Shown here: positions 1-7,377 of the stretch, piece by piece
Layout of the letters: the number at the start of each line of letters is the position of its first letter
How positions within the stretch are numbered: position 1 is the first letter of the stretch
NCBI RefSeq assembly: GCF_938020365.1
Contig: NZ_CALIIB010000127.1
Span: 1 to 24,221, forward strand
Source of the DNA: an uncultured Streptococcus sp.
GTDB lineage: Bacteria > Bacillota > Bacilli > Lactobacillales > Streptococcaceae
Direction: 5' to 3'
DNA length: 24,221 nt
Program-made: the position numbers and the translations under genes
Notes under the pieces: model-generated
Seen by the model: the letters and a program-made list of their open reading frames with translations, nothing else
Database searches by the model: none
What the model was told of the DNA's origin: nothing

Positions 1-299
1 TGAATCTTGTAAATGCCCACCATGCCATGCCAGACATTATTGCCCCAGTTTTTCAGGTCAGAATCCAGCTGGTATTTGTCAATCAAGGCCAGAAATTCCT
101 CGTCCGAGACCTTTTTAGCATAGTCGTGCAGGAGCCCTGCCAGACCCGCTTTTTCGACGTCAAGACCGAAGCGCTCCGCTAATTCACGGGCAGCCTTCTC
201 CACACCTAGGCAATGCCGCAGGCGTTTCTCGGGCATGACTGTTTCCATCTTAGCCAGCAAGGCCTGACGGCCCATACTGATATAGCTTTCATAGGTCAT
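1..299 (-). CDS. yqeK: YqeK, HD-domain Ap4A hydrolase (3' end outside window)
   Basis: Members of this family split diadenosine tetraphosphate symmetrically into two ADP in the cytoplasm. The N-terminal 99 residues are visible. They hold a His at residue 29 (RLRHC), the paired HD at 58-59 (LLHDYAKK) and a further His at 91 (NVWHG), which fits the metal-binding pattern of the HD superfamily. The ATG (299-297) overlaps the nadD TGA (298-296) as ATGA, so the two genes are probably translationally coupled. The order nadD-yqeK is standard in Firmicutes. The gene continues past base 1, so its C-terminus and any following rsfS gene cannot be seen. Motif recognition and gene order make the call firm; the exact substrate is known only from the family. 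Confidence 0.9.
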   Translation of the reverse strand, partial: MTYESYISMGRQALLAKMETVMPEKRLRHCLGVEKAARELAERFGLDVEKAGLAGLLHDYAKKVSDEEFLALIDKYQLDSDLKNWGNNVWHGMVGIYKI

Positions 300-928
300 A
301 GGTAAAGCCCTTCTTTCTGGATATAGTCTAAGACTGGCTGAGGCAGCAGGAAATTAGGAGTTCGTCCCTGAGCTAGAAAATCCCGCACCATACTGGAGGA
401 AATATCCATGAGGGGGACATCCACCCAGATGACAGGGTAAGAAGTTCCCGCCTTGTAGCGCGGCCGCTGAACACCGACAAACTGAACCAGCTCAACCAGC
501 TCATCAATCCGGTACCACTTGGGCAGGTAGTCCACCATATCCGCACCGATGATAAAGTAATAGTCCGTATCGGGATGCTGCTCTGTCAGCAGCTTCATAG
601 TGTCGTAGGTATAGGAAATTCCCTTGCGCTCCAGCTCAATGGTTTCAATCCCTAGGCCTTCAATACCCTCAATAGCTAGCTCCAGCATTTTCAGTCGATG
701 CTTTTCATCGATGGTCTCTTTCTTGTCCACATGGGGCGGCTCATACTCTGGCATAAGCAGAACCTGATCCAAGCCTAACTGTTGCCGGACCTGATCCGCC
801 ACGACCAAATGAGCATTGTGGACAGGATTGAAATTTCCACCTAAAATGCCAATCTGCTTGCGTTTTTTATCTTTAACTTCTGGTTCTAAATCCACCTTGG
901 TAAAGGGGGTCAGTAATTCAATAGCCAT
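296..928 (-). CDS. nadD: NadD, nicotinate-nucleotide adenylyltransferase
   Basis: NadD joins nicotinate mononucleotide and ATP to give deamido-NAD in NAD synthesis. The 210-aa product carries the nucleotidyltransferase signature GGNFNPVHNAH at residues 30-40 and the C-terminal ISSSMVRDF motif near 176-184 (ISSTxIR type). A longer reading begins with TTG at 946, but the ATG at 928 is preferred: GGAG lies 10 bases before it, and the six extra residues (MWRCQP) are not typical. It follows yhbY by 28 bp and overlaps yqeK by 3 bp, inside the yqeG-yqeH-yhbY-nadD-yqeK operon. The N-terminal 20 or so residues before the fold are charged and typical of streptococcal NadD, as far as I recall. Confidence 0.95.
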   Translation of the reverse strand: MAIELLTPFTKVDLEPEVKDKKRKQIGILGGNFNPVHNAHLVVADQVRQQLGLDQVLLMPEYEPPHVDKKETIDEKHRLKMLELAIEGIEGLGIETIELERKGISYTYDTMKLLTEQHPDTDYYFIIGADMVDYLPKWYRIDELVELVQFVGVQRPRYKAGTSYPVIWVDVPLMDISSSMVRDFLAQGRTPNFLLPQPVLDYIQKEGLYL

Positions 929-956
929 AGGCTGACATCTCCACAAAAATTTTTCC

Positions 957-1268
957 TTAAATTTGCTTGACTTTGACAGAGAGTTTGCGATTTTCCTTTT
1001 TGCTGGACTGCTTGTAGAGAATCAAGATCCGGCCAATCTTCTGCACCGTATCCACTCCGATTTCCTCTTCCAAAATCTTAGCAACCTCATGGATATTTTC
1101 GTCCGTATTTTGCAAAAGCGTGACCTTAATCAGTTCTCGCGCGTCCAGTGCCTGACGGATGCTGGTTTTGATTTGGTCATTGAGTCCATTTTTCCCAATC
1201 TGAATGATCGGTTTGAGACTATGTGCCTGACTGTTGAGAAAGGCCCGTTGTTTTGATGTTAGTGTCAT
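957..1268 (-). CDS. yhbY: YhbY/YqeI, CRM-domain RNA-binding protein
   Basis: This is a small (103 aa) single CRM-domain protein. The family associates with pre-50S ribosomal particles and is thought to help assembly. The sequence opens with MTLTSKQRAFLNSQAH and holds the conserved IQIGKNGL stretch (residues 22-29), the CRM GxxG-like loop region; the tail is basic, as expected for RNA binding. A GGAAG ribosome-binding site precedes the ATG. It sits between yqeH and nadD, as in other Firmicutes where the cluster groups ribosome-assembly genes. About 98 bp separate it from yqeH, the widest gap in the operon. An open frame on the opposite strand here is a shadow. Confidence 0.92.
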   Translation of the reverse strand: MTLTSKQRAFLNSQAHSLKPIIQIGKNGLNDQIKTSIRQALDARELIKVTLLQNTDENIHEVAKILEEEIGVDTVQKIGRILILYKQSSKKENRKLSVKVKQI

Positions 1269-1344
1269 GTTCTTCCATAAGGCTTGATACAGCTAGGATT
1301 CGCTTTACTCCCCACTATTCATAGCCTTTTCCTTCCTTATTTTA

Positions 1345-1392
1345 AGGAGATTTATTCTCCTGAGTATTATATAATAGCTTTCCGAGTGACAA
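1345..1392 (-). promoter_or_regulatory. Possible weak internal promoter and small hairpin before yhbY
   Basis: At the end of yqeH the minus strand reads TTGTCA (1392-1387), 15 bases, then TATAAT (1371-1366), followed by a 5-bp hairpin AGGAG/CTCCT (1361-1345). The spacing is short and the hairpin small, so this may be chance in an AT-rich gap. If real, it would let yhbY-nadD-yqeK be made without yqeGH. Confidence 0.25.
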
Positions 1393-2473
1393 CCGCCACA
1401 CCCTCTGGTGCCCAGCCAGCTACGCGAGCAGGACCACTGACGCGAATCCAACCCAGACCAGAGAAGACAATGTCTGTCTTGTCCTTGATGGTAAATTCAT
1501 GCTTGACCAAGGCCGGAAATTCTTCCTTTTCCTTGCCAACTGGCGGCACTAAGAGACTGCCGACATGCTTATCATAAAAGTCGCTAGCACCTTGCAACTT
1601 GGTCCGGTGGAGCTTAAGCTCATTGTCAAAATAAGCCGTGAAGCCCTGCTTGTCACCTGCCACAAAGTCGAAACGGCCTAAACCACCCAAAAAGAGGGTT
1701 TGCTCAGGATTGAGCTGGTAGGTTTTGGGCTTGATTTCCTTTTTGGGGCTGACATATTTGAGATTCTTAGCAGAAAGATAGTGAGCCATCTGGTGACGAT
1801 GGATGATGCCCGGTGTATCATAGATATGACTGCCATCCGCCAAAGGAATCTCGATTTTGTCCAGAGTTGTTCCCGGGAAGCGCGAAGTCGTAATAATATC
1901 CTTATCGCCTGTGATTTCCTGAATAATGGCGTTAATCAAAGTGGACTTGCCTACATTAGTCACGCCGACCACATAAACGTCACGTCCCTTGCGGTAATGC
2001 TCAATCTTGTCAATCAAGTCCTTAATCGCTTGCTTGTTCTGAGCAGAGGTCAGAATGACATCAACTGGACGCAGACCTTCTTCGTGAGCCCGCTCTGTCA
2101 GCCATTGGGTCACCTTGCTGTCCTTGACTGACTTAGGCAGAATGTCCTTTTTATTCCCGACCAAGAGAACATCATTTCCTGCGACAAAGCGCGGCAGGCC
2201 AGGGATGACCGAGCCATTAAAGTCAAAAATATCGACAACATTGACGACCAAGGCATCGCTATCTCCAACCTCATGCAGAAGCCGCAGAAAGTCATCATCC
2301 GTCAGCTGGACGTCGCTGATTTCATTATAATGGCGCAGACGGAAACAGCGCTGGCAATAGAGTTCGCCTGTCTCCAAGCCTTTTTCTAGAGCTGACTGGG
2401 GCGTGTAGCCTAGCTGGCTCTTATCTTCCGTCTGAATAGGGACTCCGCAGCCGATACAGAGAAGTTCTTCCAT
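1367..2473 (-). CDS. yqeH: YqeH, circularly permuted ribosome-assembly GTPase
   Basis: YqeH GTPases are needed for 30S subunit assembly. The 368-aa protein shows the family's permuted motif order. A zinc finger comes first (Cys6, Cys9, Cys40, Cys43), then the G4 motif NKKD (107-110), and only after it the G1 P-loop GVTNVGKST (170-178), the G2-region TTSRFPGTT (195-203) and G3 DTPG (219-222). The remaining third is the C-terminal RNA/protein-binding part. The length is normal. The ATG follows the yqeG stop by 2 bases with AAGGAA upstream, so the two are one transcript and probably coupled. Nothing is broken or missing. Confidence 0.96.
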   Translation of the reverse strand: MEELLCIGCGVPIQTEDKSQLGYTPQSALEKGLETGELYCQRCFRLRHYNEISDVQLTDDDFLRLLHEVGDSDALVVNVVDIFDFNGSVIPGLPRFVAGNDVLLVGNKKDILPKSVKDSKVTQWLTERAHEEGLRPVDVILTSAQNKQAIKDLIDKIEHYRKGRDVYVVGVTNVGKSTLINAIIQEITGDKDIITTSRFPGTTLDKIEIPLADGSHIYDTPGIIHRHQMAHYLSAKNLKYVSPKKEIKPKTYQLNPEQTLFLGGLGRFDFVAGDKQGFTAYFDNELKLHRTKLQGASDFYDKHVGSLLVPPVGKEKEEFPALVKHEFTIKDKTDIVFSGLGWIRVSGPARVAGWAPEGVAVVTRKAII

Positions 2474-2475
2474 GC

Positions 2476-3003
2476 TTAAATTCCTTTTTTATATTGAATT
2501 GGGCCGTATTTTTCATTGATTTTCTTGAGCACACGGCGTTCACGCGCCCGATTGATCTGAGTCTTGATAGAGTCGTGCTCGACCAGCGGTTTGACCAAAA
2601 TCGAACGAATTCCAGCCCGATGAGCAGCTCGAATATCCGTCATGAGCTGGTCGCCCACCATGACCACTTCCTTTTTTTCAAAATGAAAAAGCTTGAGTGC
2701 TCGGTCAATTCCCAAAGTGAAGGGTTTCATCGCCCAGTAGATATAGTCAATTTCAAACTTTTCAACAGCCCGCTTGACCCGCTTTTGGTTATTATTGGAC
2801 ACCACAATAATCCGAATGCCCGCATCCCGCAAATCATGGAGCCACGTCTTCATCTCTGGGGTTCCGTCAGGATTATTCCAAGCAATCAGGGTATTATCCA
2901 AATCCACCAAAACAGCTTTGATCCCCTGCCTTTTCAAACTCTCTACTGTCAAATCGTAAACCGCCTCAACCGCAAAGTCCGGCATGTAATCTTCAATCGC
3001 CAC
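2476..3003 (-). CDS. yqeG: YqeG family HAD-type (IIIA) phosphatase
   Basis: This is a 175-aa HAD-superfamily protein with the nucleophile motif DLDNT (Asp34, Asp36), a Ser/Asn motif II (VVSNN, 68-72), Lys93 and the acidic motif GDQLMTD (117-123). Members are related to mitochondrial PGP phosphatase; the bacterial substrate is not settled. I chose the GTG at 3003: GGAG lies six bases upstream, and the 19 extra codons of the longer frame contain the promoter (TATAAT, 3037-3032), so they cannot be translated from this transcript. It is the first gene of the yqeG-yqeH-yhbY-nadD-yqeK operon, with a leader of only about 20 nt. Confidence 0.92.
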   Translation of the reverse strand: MAIEDYMPDFAVEAVYDLTVESLKRQGIKAVLVDLDNTLIAWNNPDGTPEMKTWLHDLRDAGIRIIVVSNNNQKRVKRAVEKFEIDYIYWAMKPFTLGIDRALKLFHFEKKEVVMVGDQLMTDIRAAHRAGIRSILVKPLVEHDSIKTQINRARERRVLKKINEKYGPIQYKKGI

Positions 3004-3031
3004 ATCTCTCTCCAAAAATCGTATTCGCACT

Positions 3032-3040
3032 ATTATAGCA
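3032..3040 (-). promoter_or_regulatory. Extended -10 promoter of the yqeG operon
   Basis: The minus strand reads TGCTATAAT, an exact extended -10. No good -35 lies 17 bases upstream (GTGCCA), as is common for TGn promoters in streptococci. The predicted start at about 3025 gives a leader of about 20 nt to the GTG of yqeG. Confidence 0.75.
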
Positions 3041-3129
3041 TAAAATAGGCTTTTTGGCACCTATAACCCCATTTCTTCCAAGAGCCATCGGGAGACTTAC
3101 CCTTCTCTATTCTCCAAGTAAATGAAAAC

Positions 3130-3149
3130 AGCTCCCCAAGCGGGAAGCT
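3130..3149 (-). terminator. Terminator after the paralog pair
   Basis: An 8-bp stem (AGCTTCCC/GGGGAGCT, one G-T pair) with a 4-base loop is followed on the minus strand by TGTTTTCATTT. It lies 38 bp past the stop of the second paralog and before the yqeG promoter, so it would close the two-gene unit. Confidence 0.6.
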
Positions 3150-3187
3150 TCATTTAAAATAGAACAAAAATCATGCTCATAAGACCA

Positions 3188-3850
3188 CTATCCATTTTTT
3201 TCGCTCTCTAACTTTTTTTCATGAAGTTCTTGAAGATAACTGACAACGCCATTAAAAGACGATTCTTTAGCTTTTCTGATATGAAGTATCTTCGAAAACT
3301 TCTGAAAATCCTTCTCCTCAATACCCGGAGCAATGCGAATGTCAACAGATTCCCATTCACCATCTTTCTCTTCGTATCCCACTAGAGCAACTAAAAATGA
3401 TTTCCCTCGTCTATACTCACCTGTTAACAAATATGCTGTATCAGTAAAAAGACCATCATAATATACAGGAGCAGATACCGCAAATAGTATAACATCTGCT
3501 TTCTTAAGCTCTCCATCAACACTAGATAAGGGCTGCTTATCTACATACTCAATCTGGAAATGACCTTCTACTGAAACTATCGAATCGTAAAGAAAGTATT
3601 TGTTATAAATTGAATTTGGATTCATAATTTTGTCGTAACTATTCACAAACTCTGCGACTCCGCCCAAAAGAAACAAGAAGAAATAACTAGCTATAATTAA
3701 TAGAATCCGTTTTTTTCCTAAAGAGCCGTACAAAAAAATTAAAAATAGTACAAGCCAGAAAACTGTATTAGGATAGAAAAAAGTGGTTACGAGATTCTCA
3801 TATGCAATCTCCCACAATTTTTGATGATATAAGTTTAGAAATTCTTCCAC
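3188..3850 (-). CDS. Membrane protein of unknown function, tandem paralog 2
   Basis: I do not recognise the family. The 220-aa product begins with a short polar segment (MEEFLNLYHQKLWEIA), then has two hydrophobic helices at roughly 28-42 and 49-67 split by a basic turn (GKKR), and ends in a soluble domain of about 150 residues. That domain contains VDGELKKADVILFAVS, YYDGLF and LVALVGYEEK, then VDIRIAPGIEEKDFQKFSK. The same blocks occur in the neighbour at 3898-4590, so the two arose by duplication. The start is GTG, with AGGAG 9 bases before it, just as in the neighbour. The ends are probably close in the cytoplasm, with the soluble domain on one face; which face is not clear. No catalytic motif or signal peptide is evident. 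Confidence 0.8.
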   Translation of the reverse strand: MEEFLNLYHQKLWEIAYENLVTTFFYPNTVFWLVLFLIFLYGSLGKKRILLIIASYFFLFLLGGVAEFVNSYDKIMNPNSIYNKYFLYDSIVSVEGHFQIEYVDKQPLSSVDGELKKADVILFAVSAPVYYDGLFTDTAYLLTGEYRRGKSFLVALVGYEEKDGEWESVDIRIAPGIEEKDFQKFSKILHIRKAKESSFNGVVSYLQELHEKKLESEKNG

Positions 3851-3897
3851 TATAACTCTCCTAACTTATAGAATTTTGAGTCTGGACACAAACTTAC

Positions 3898-4590
3898 TCA
3901 TAGTTTAGGCCCGTAACCATTTTTTTCTACCCATAACTTTAATTCATAAAAATTTTGAAGTTTATAAATAATACTGGTAGCACCCTCTGCTTCATCTTTT
4001 TTTATGTGAAGAACCTTAGAAAATTTCTGAAAATCCTTCTCCTCAACCCCCGGTGCAATGCGAATATCAACAGATTGCCATTGACCATTTTTCTCCTCGT
4101 AGCCTACTAAAGCAACTAGAAGAGATGTTTCTGTTATCTGACTACCCGCTAAAGAGTTTGCCACATCTGCAAACAGACCATCATAATAAGTGGGTTTAGA
4201 TACCGCAAATAATATAATATCTTCTCTCTTAAGCTCTCCATCAACACTAGCTAGGCGAATCTCATCTACATGCTCAAATATCGGTAGAGATCTTTCACTA
4301 TTTAATGAAGCGACCCTTAAAGAATCGTTGTATGGTGAAGCTGGATTCATAATTTCATCATAACTGTGGGCATACTCCGCAACCATGCAAAGAAGGTAGA
4401 TGAGACACAACGGAATACATGTAAGCGATAAAACGAGCTTTTTTCTTTTGACCAAGGAGTTAAAGTAAATATAAATAGGAAAAATGGATAGAACTAACAA
4501 AATGACGAGAAAAACGCCAAATACTTTCTCAACATGACCGAAAGCAATCTCCCACATTTTTTGATGATATAAGTTTAAATATTCCTCCAC
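3898..4590 (-). CDS. Membrane protein of unknown function, tandem paralog 1
   Basis: This is the first gene of a two-gene unit and paralogous to the next (3188-3850). It has 230 aa: the N-terminal MEEYLNLYHQKMWEIA, two membrane helices near 24-43 and 52-71 with a basic linker (KRKK), then a soluble domain. Conserved blocks shared with its partner are VAEYxxSYDxIMNP (about 70-83), VDGELK, ILFAVSxPxYYDGLF, and LVALVGYEEKxGxWxSVDIRIAPGxEEKDFQKFSK. The linker between helices and the region after IMNP have diverged most. Translation starts at GTG with AGGAG 9 bases upstream. An extended -10 promoter at 4684-4692 would give a leader of about 85 nt. The C-terminus is 5 residues longer than that of the partner (YGPKL). 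The function is unknown; a stress or envelope role would be a guess. Confidence 0.8.
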   Translation of the reverse strand: MEEYLNLYHQKMWEIAFGHVEKVFGVFLVILLVLSIFPIYIYFNSLVKRKKLVLSLTCIPLCLIYLLCMVAEYAHSYDEIMNPASPYNDSLRVASLNSERSLPIFEHVDEIRLASVDGELKREDIILFAVSKPTYYDGLFADVANSLAGSQITETSLLVALVGYEEKNGQWQSVDIRIAPGVEEKDFQKFSKVLHIKKDEAEGATSIIYKLQNFYELKLWVEKNGYGPKL

Positions 4591-4683
4591 TATAACTCTC
4601 CTAACTCATAGAATTTTTAGTTCGAGCACAAGCACTCTCCCTGATTTTTGAATGCTCATAGATTATTGCTTACCAGTCATATC

Positions 4684-4692
4684 ATTATATCA
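4684..4692 (-). promoter_or_regulatory. Extended -10 promoter of the paralog pair
   Basis: The minus strand reads TGATATAAT (extended -10, exact TATAAT). No convincing -35 is seen. It lies back to back with the plus-strand promoter at 4727-4755, so the two units diverge from one short region. Confidence 0.6.
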
Positions 4693-4726
4693 TCTTTCAT
4701 ACTTTTTAGCACCTATAGCTTCAAAG

Positions 4727-4755
4727 CTTACAAAAATGGCAAAAGATGCTATAGT
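4727..4755 (+). promoter_or_regulatory. Promoter of the VTT-domain gene
   Basis: CTTACA (4727-4732), 17 bases, then TATAGT (4750-4755) with a TGC extension. The SD sequence GGAGG and the ATG at 4787 follow at a normal distance. Confidence 0.6.
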
Positions 4756-4786
4756 AGATGTAAGAATAATTCTCTTGGAGGTGCCT

Positions 4787-5413
4787 ATGGCAAGCAAGGA
4801 TCGAGAAATGAAAACTGTTTCTCCCTTTTTGCAAAAAATCATCAACTGGTCGTCCATCATCGGAGCTGTGGGGACAGTGGCCTTTTGCATCTGGGCCTAC
4901 TATGCAGGGATTCTCCAGTCCAAGGAAACCTTGTCAGCCTTTATCAGACAAGCAGGCATCTGGGGACCACCTCTGTTTATCTTCCTACAAATCTTGCAGA
5001 CTGTCGTGCCCATTATCCCTGGCGCCTTGACCTCTGTTGCAGGCATCTTTATCTACGGGCATATCGTCGGCACCATCTACAACTATGTCGGCATCGTCAT
5101 CGGCTGCGCCATCATTTTCTATCTAGCTCGCACCTACGGACCAGCCTTTGTCCAGTCCGTCGTCAGCAAGCGGACCTATGACAAGTATGTGGGCTGGCTG
5201 GATGAGGGCAATCGCTTTGAGCGTTTCTTTATCTTTATGATGATTTGGCCCATCAGTCCCGCTGATTTCCTCTGTATGCTAGCCGCCTTGACCAAGATGA
5301 CCTTCAAAAAATATATGCTGATTATCGTGCTCTGCAAACCCATCACCCTCATCATCTACACTTACGGACTGACCTATATTATTGATTTCTTCTGGAAGTT
5401 GCTAACAAAATAA
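4787..5413 (+). CDS. VTT/DedA-like (TVP38/TMEM64 family) membrane protein
   Basis: The 208-aa polytopic protein has hydrophobic helices near 23-41, 60-92, 94-113, 145-166 and 176-204. The central PIIPGALTSVAG (75-86) followed by a GxxxGxxIxFYLAR stretch (to 115) is the conserved core of the VTT (SNARE-associated) domain found in DedA/YdjX/TVP38 proteins. DedA relatives include lipid carriers such as undecaprenyl-phosphate flippases; whether this member moves lipid is not known. I chose ATG 4787 because GGAGG lies 5 bases before it; an in-frame extension to 4652 covers the promoter. It stands alone, transcribed away from the paralog pair, and is followed by structured repeat copy 1, whose end hairpin may stop transcription. 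Confidence 0.85.
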   Translation: MASKDREMKTVSPFLQKIINWSSIIGAVGTVAFCIWAYYAGILQSKETLSAFIRQAGIWGPPLFIFLQILQTVVPIIPGALTSVAGIFIYGHIVGTIYNYVGIVIGCAIIFYLARTYGPAFVQSVVSKRTYDKYVGWLDEGNRFERFFIFMMIWPISPADFLCMLAALTKMTFKKYMLIIVLCKPITLIIYTYGLTYIIDFFWKLLTK

Positions 5414-5434
5414 AACTCAAAAACATTAAAAATC

Positions 5435-5609
5435 GAGAGTGGGACAGAAATCGGTAATTCGTTAGAATTCGATTTCGTCGTCCCACCTCCGCACAGTTGA
5501 GTAGGGCTATAAAAGCTGATGTAATCAGCGTAATAGAGTCCACTCAACCACTGCGTCTTGCTCGACAATCCAAATACAATTGAGAGGCTAGGACTTTTGT
5601 CCCAGCCTC
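5435..5609. repeat. Structured intergenic repeat, copy 1 (about 175 bp)
   Basis: This is near-identical to 19640-19813, in the same orientation: about six substitutions over the first 145 bases, then a short variable part. It contains three nested or serial inverted repeats: GTGGGAC...GTCCCAC (5439-5485 region), GTTGAGT...ACTCAAC enclosing GCTGAT...ATCAGC, and the end hairpin GAGGCTAGGAC/GTCCCAGCCTC with a TTTT loop (5584-5609). The end hairpin lies 8 bp from the lytR stop codon. It lacks transposase coding capacity. A 40-50 codon open frame in it is a by-product of the structure. I believe it belongs to a dispersed streptococcal repeat family, but it is not the classic BOX or RUP as I remember them. 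Confidence 0.85.
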
Positions 5610-5616
5610 GATTTGT

Positions 5617-6849
5617 TTATTCTGAAGATGCTGATGTTGTAGGATGATCGGCAGATGATGCTGACGGTGTCGGAGCTGGCGTAGATGCAGGCGCAGAACT
5701 TGCTGGCGGTTCACTGCTAGCGCTCGGCTCAGGAGAGGTCGGTGTCGAACTACTATAGTTGGCACCACCATAATTGCTCTCCGTTGGTTGATTGTAAATT
5801 GGCTGCTCATCATGCTGATAAGTTGTTGAAGAGCTAGAATTAGAAGAGCGCAAGCTTCGGCCTCCCATCAGATCTTCATACAGTACGGCATTGGTTTTCA
5901 GAGTCTTAACTGAAGACAAGCCCAACGTTTTCCGAATCAGATTTTGCATTTCTAGCAAATGATCAGACGTAACCAGCTGATAGCTACCGCCATCAGCCAA
6001 GGTAGCATCTTCCCCACGCAATTGTTCAGACTGAATGCTTCTAAAGGCGTCTTTGTAGCCCAATAACTGAGGGATACTTCCCGCATCCAGCGCTACATTG
6101 GTCTGCATATTCTTGCTGACTGCTCGCAAAATAGCTTGATAATGACTAATACTATTAAGACTGAGCACCTTCTCAACGACCTTTCGGATCACCTCACGCT
6201 GACGTTTCTGACGACCGTAGTCACCCTCTGGATCCTGGTAACGCATGCGGGCATAAACTAGAGCCTGGTCTCCGTTGATCAAATGCTTACCTGGCTCGAC
6301 AGTTGCAGTATATTCCGGTTCATTTTCTTCGATGGAAATTGGGAAATCAAAAGTATTGTTGACTTCAATACCGCCAACTGCATCGACTAGCTGAACCAGT
6401 CCTTGCATATTGATCATCACATAGCGGTCAATATGGATGTTCATCAATTTCTCAATGGTCGCAATGGCCAATTCTGCGCCGCCATAAGCATAGGCTGCGT
6501 TTAGCTTGGCTTCTGTCGTTTCGCCTTTTTCATCGATTTGAGTCAGTATATCCCGCTCCAAACTCATCATGACCGTCTTTTTAGTCTGAGGATTGACAGA
6601 TAGGAGGAGCATGGAGTCGCTATTTCCCTTCCAGGTATCAGACCGCGAGCCGCTTCCTGTATCTACCCCCATCAGTAAAACCGTCAAGGGTTTGGTTTCC
6701 GCAATAACGTTCGTCTCATTCCCAAAACCCTTGTAAGTATGGGACAAAGCGTCCGTTGACTGATTGTAAATAGTCCAAGCATAGCCTCCTACTCCAATAG
6801 CTGTGACAAGCAACAGGCTCAAAAATATTCGTACAATTTTTTTTAACAT
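5617..6849 (-). CDS. lytR: LytR-CpsA-Psr (LCP) family cell-wall polymer ligase
   Basis: LCP enzymes move teichoic acid or capsule polymers from undecaprenyl carriers onto peptidoglycan outside the membrane. The 410-aa protein has a short basic start and one membrane anchor (about 5-27), then the LCP domain (about 54-225). Likely pyrophosphate-binding residues are GVD (61-63), SLERD (96-100), and Arg201 and Arg203 in YARMRYQDPEGDYGRQKRQ. The last 80 residues form a Ser/Pro/Ala/Thr-rich low-complexity tail (from about 331), longer than I expect for LytR. It is the third gene after tsaE and a GNAT gene, 6 bp after the latter, the usual order in streptococci. Repeat copy 1 follows directly and may act as its terminator. 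Confidence 0.93.
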   Translation of the reverse strand: MLKKIVRIFLSLLLVTAIGVGGYAWTIYNQSTDALSHTYKGFGNETNVIAETKPLTVLLMGVDTGSGSRSDTWKGNSDSMLLLSVNPQTKKTVMMSLERDILTQIDEKGETTEAKLNAAYAYGGAELAIATIEKLMNIHIDRYVMINMQGLVQLVDAVGGIEVNNTFDFPISIEENEPEYTATVEPGKHLINGDQALVYARMRYQDPEGDYGRQKRQREVIRKVVEKVLSLNSISHYQAILRAVSKNMQTNVALDAGSIPQLLGYKDAFRSIQSEQLRGEDATLADGGSYQLVTSDHLLEMQNLIRKTLGLSSVKTLKTNAVLYEDLMGGRSLRSSNSSSSTTYQHDEQPIYNQPTESNYGGANYSSSTPTSPEPSASSEPPASSAPASTPAPTPSASSADHPTTSASSE

Positions 6850-6855
6850 ATTTCA

Positions 6856-7377
6856 TCAATCTATCAGTTTTCCCATCAGGTAAACATCTAGAAATATCCC
6901 TTCTCTTAAATAGGCCCCTCTTTTTTGCAGACCTTCGATTTCAAATCCTAATTCTTTATAGAGATGAACAGCTCGCTCATTTCTAACCTGGACAGTTAGT
7001 TCCAAACGGCGAAGACTACTTCCATTTTCTGCCCAGTCCACAGCTTCTTCTAGCAAGATACGACCGAGACCTTGATTCCAAAAGGCTTTTTTGACAACGA
7101 TAAAGACTTGCCCAATGTGGCGAATCCGCTCATGAAAATCCGCTGTGATACTGACAATCCCAGCGATTTCATTATCAAGCAAGGCCAAGAGATAAAGCTG
7201 ATTATCCGACTCAGCTTGGCGCTGAATGAACTGAGCCATCTGATCTTCATCCATCAAAATTCCCGCCTCATCCAAGGTCATGTAGTCTGACTCGGCTCCG
7301 ACTTGATTTAAAAAGCGAATCAAGTCAGCGGCATCTGTCTTTTCTGCCTCCCGCAAGACCAATTCAAACTCAGCCAT
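6856..7377 (-). CDS. GNAT family N-acetyltransferase
   Basis: This 173-aa protein has the GNAT fold. The acetyl-CoA loop is within VKKAFWNQGLGRILLEEA (95-112, Gln102-Gly103-x-Gly105), and LTVQVRNERAVHLYKELGF (128-146) is the typical C-terminal motif B. The acceptor is unknown; the place between tsaE and lytR is widely kept in streptococci but does not reveal it. RimI often sits near tsa genes, yet this protein is longer and looks more like YhhY/SpeG-type enzymes. I chose ATG 7377 because GGAGG lies 9 bases before it; the gene overlaps the end of tsaE by 8 bp, which suggests coupling. Confidence 0.88.
   Translation of the reverse strand: MAEFELVLREAEKTDAADLIRFLNQVGAESDYMTLDEAGILMDEDQMAQFIQRQAESDNQLYLLALLDNEIAGIVSITADFHERIRHIGQVFIVVKKAFWNQGLGRILLEEAVDWAENGSSLRRLELTVQVRNERAVHLYKELGFEIEGLQKRGAYLREGIFLDVYLMGKLID

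Noticed and set aside
963..1256. Plus-strand frame opposite yhbY, and similar frames opposite yqeH, yqeG and the ABC genes.
   Set aside because: These are shadows of conserved genes on the minus strand.
3004..3060. Longer N-terminus of YqeG.
   Set aside because: It contains the extended -10 promoter, so it lies before the transcription start.
4652..4786. Longer N-terminus of the VTT protein, and a frame at 4648-5181.
   Set aside because: The extension covers the promoter; GGAGG points to ATG 4787. The other frame is a shadow.
5374..5568. Small minus-strand frames in both structured repeats (SSKTQWLSGLYYAD type).
   Set aside because: The same frame appears in each copy because the DNA is the same. 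It crosses the hairpins, has no SD, and ends at unrelated points.
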